Origin: an uncultured Clostridia bacterium
GTDB taxonomy: Bacteria; Bacillota; Clostridia; TANB77; CAG-508
DNA length: 64,000 bases
Assembly: GCA_934130285.1 (NCBI GenBank)
Contig: CAKOXT010000003.1
Span: 1-64,000, forward strand
Direction: 5' to 3'
Shown here: one piece after another, positions 62,736 to 64,000 of the stretch
Position numbering within the stretch: position 1 is the stretch's first letter
Layout of the letters: each line of letters opens with the position of its first letter
Position numbers and translations under genes: made by a program
Notes under the pieces: model-generated
The model's database searches: none
Told to the model about the DNA's origin: nothing
Seen by the model: the letters and a program-made list of their open reading frames with translations, nothing else

Positions 62736-64000
62736 ATGAAAAGTAAATTTCAAAGATTAATTTGGTGTATTGTAATTTTTATCACACTAATTAACTTAAT
62801 AATGGCACTGTTTTCCACACCAGTGAATGTAGTACTTGCAACAGATAATACTTCTAATGCTGATACAGTTGAATCTCTGGACGAGAATGCAGAAGAAGAT
62901 GCAGTATTTACTAAAACAACAAGCGGATTAATAGGTTTCTTAGATGGAGTAGCTGGAGTTATGTTCTGGGTTTTAAGAATAGCAATATTTTTAGTTGGAA
63001 GTGCTCTAGAAGGAATTCTAGCTGGAATTGCTAAAGTTGGTGGTTCGAGTATTCAAGGATTTTTAACACCAGATGATATATTTTTCAATAGAGTTGAAAT
63101 AACAGAAATTGACTTTTTCAATTTTACGGGAGAAGTAAGTGCAGTTAAAACAATTAGAATGAATATAGCAACTTGGTATTATATACTAAGAGTATTATCA
63201 ATTGTATTATTACTTGCGGTATTAATATATATAGGAATAAGAATGGCAGTATCAACAGTGGCATCAGAGCAAGCACAATATAAGAGAATGCTAACAGATT
63301 GGGTAGTAAGTTTTGCGTTAGTATTTTTATTAAATTACATTATAATGTTTACGATAGAAGCAAATAATGCATTCGTAAATATGCTGTCAGGGCCAGCAAG
63401 GACCACAATAGGTAGAGGAATAGTCACACAATTAGAAGAAATGAGTATTGGATTGCATGGAACCTCTTTCCTAAATGGTGTGGCAAATACGCTAGAGTCA
63501 ATGAAATTAACATCTTTACCTAGATCTGTAGCAGCATTAATGGTATATTTTGCACTTATAGGTATGACTGCAGCATTTTTATTCATATATATAAAACGTA
63601 TGTTAATTATAGGATTTTTAATAATAATATCACCTTTGATTACAGTTACATATTCAATAGATAAAGTAAAAGATGGTAAAGCACAAGCTCTAAATACATG
63701 GCTAAAAGAATTTATGTCAACAGTATTAATGCAACCATTTGATTGTATTATATATTTAGTATTTATATCAGCGATTATGGATACTTTAAAAACATCAGCA
63801 TCATTAACAAAATTAGTATTAGCAATAATGTGTATGAAATTTATATGGGAAGCTGAAAAAATAGTAAAGAAAATATTTAATATACAAAGCGAGAGCGTTG
63901 GAAATGCAATTGCGGCGGCAATGACAGTAAATAGTATTGGAAAGGTTGCAAAAACCGTTGCAGGAACAGCAGCAGGAGCTATTTCAAAAACAAAATTTGG
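62736..64000 (+). CDS. VirB6-like polytopic T4SS protein, paralogue 2 (cut by window end)
   Basis: The ATG at 62736 follows TAGGAGAG, and the frame stays open to the last base, so the gene is incomplete. About 421 residues are visible: a signal-like N-terminus (cleavage near LA-TD), a membrane pair, and the blocks YIGIRMAVSTVASEQAQYKRMLTDW and IIISPLITVTYSIDKVK shared with paralogue 1. It starts 15 bases after paralogue 1. The tandem duplication suggests two related channel subunits. Confidence 0.85.
   Translation, partial: MKSKFQRLIWCIVIFITLINLIMALFSTPVNVVLATDNTSNADTVESLDENAEEDAVFTKTTSGLIGFLDGVAGVMFWVLRIAIFLVGSALEGILAGIAKVGGSSIQGFLTPDDIFFNRVEITEIDFFNFTGEVSAVKTIRMNIATWYYILRVLSIVLLLAVLIYIGIRMAVSTVASEQAQYKRMLTDWVVSFALVFLLNYIIMFTIEANNAFVNMLSGPARTTIGRGIVTQLEEMSIGLHGTSFLNGVANTLESMKLTSLPRSVAALMVYFALIGMTAAFLFIYIKRMLIIGFLIIISPLITVTYSIDKVKDGKAQALNTWLKEFMSTVLMQPFDCIIYLVFISAIMDTLKTSASLTKLVLAIMCMKFIWEAEKIVKKIFNIQSESVGNAIAAAMTVNSIGKVAKTVAGTAAGAISKTKF

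Overview
The window comes from a low-GC Gram-positive bacterium, most likely an uncultured gut member of the Clostridia. This is inferred from very AT-rich coding sequence, strong AGGAGG ribosome sites, sigma-A promoters with 17-base spacers, AGA-dominated arginine codons, a class A penicillin-binding protein with an Asn/Thr/Pro-rich tail, an LCP-family cell-wall protein, a DacA-type carboxypeptidase, ComEA and a Gram-positive type IV secretion (T4SS) locus. No rRNA is present, so the species cannot be named.

Layout. 1-5.1 kb: the end of a membrane-anchored surface protein, a DnaJ-like chaperone, then an operon of two unknown genes and a VirD4/TraG coupling ATPase with a 1-base frameshift in its P-loop. 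5.2-8.2 kb: a YhaO/YhaN-type nuclease and SMC-like ATPase pair. 8.7-9.1 kb: tRNA-Lys, tRNA-Glu, tRNA-Thr. 9.1-9.9 kb: an SDR reductase resembling the EF-P 5-aminopentanone reductase. 10-12.2 kb (minus): an Lgt-like membrane protein and three small zinc-ribbon membrane paralogues. 12.3-19.8 kb (minus): an HD-GYP response regulator, a histidine kinase, and a one-module NRPS (C-A-T-reductase). 19.9-26.6 kb: HtrA protease, PBP1A, and a sigma/anti-sigma pair. 26.7-42.6 kb: a mosaic of host-like genes (Csx3-like protein with LysR regulator, membrane-anchored unknowns, a frameshifted CDF transporter, an N-formylglutamate amidohydrolase-like protein, tRNAs) and solitary, GC-richer genes each with its own promoter and terminator. 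One of these is a ClpB-type AAA module fused to an FtsH-type M41 peptidase. 42.6-50.8 kb: alanine racemase, lactate dehydrogenase, an RHH protein, a DUF5711-like protein, CvpA, LCP, DacA and ComEA. 50.9-55.9 kb: a decayed mobilizable element inserted in the 3' end of tRNA-fMet, with 13-bp direct repeats at its ends, a pMV158-type oriT, a frameshifted MobV relaxase, and an integrase whose catalytic Tyr codon is TAG. 56.1-64 kb: a T4SS operon with four VirB2-like pilins, a PrgI/VirB3-like protein, a VirB4-N-like protein, VirB4, and two VirB6-like proteins, the last cut by the window end.

How parts fit. The coupling ATPase near the left edge and the VirB-like set at the right edge together would supply most of a Gram-positive T4SS, but they are 51 kb apart and no intact relaxase lies beside either. 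The wall genes (PBP1A, LCP, DacA, Alr) are scattered housekeeping genes. The most unusual items are the Clp-N/AAA/M41 fusion, the scattered GC-rich single-gene cassettes, the Csx3-like protein without a visible CRISPR locus, and the aldehyde-releasing NRPS beside a c-di-GMP-type two-component pair.
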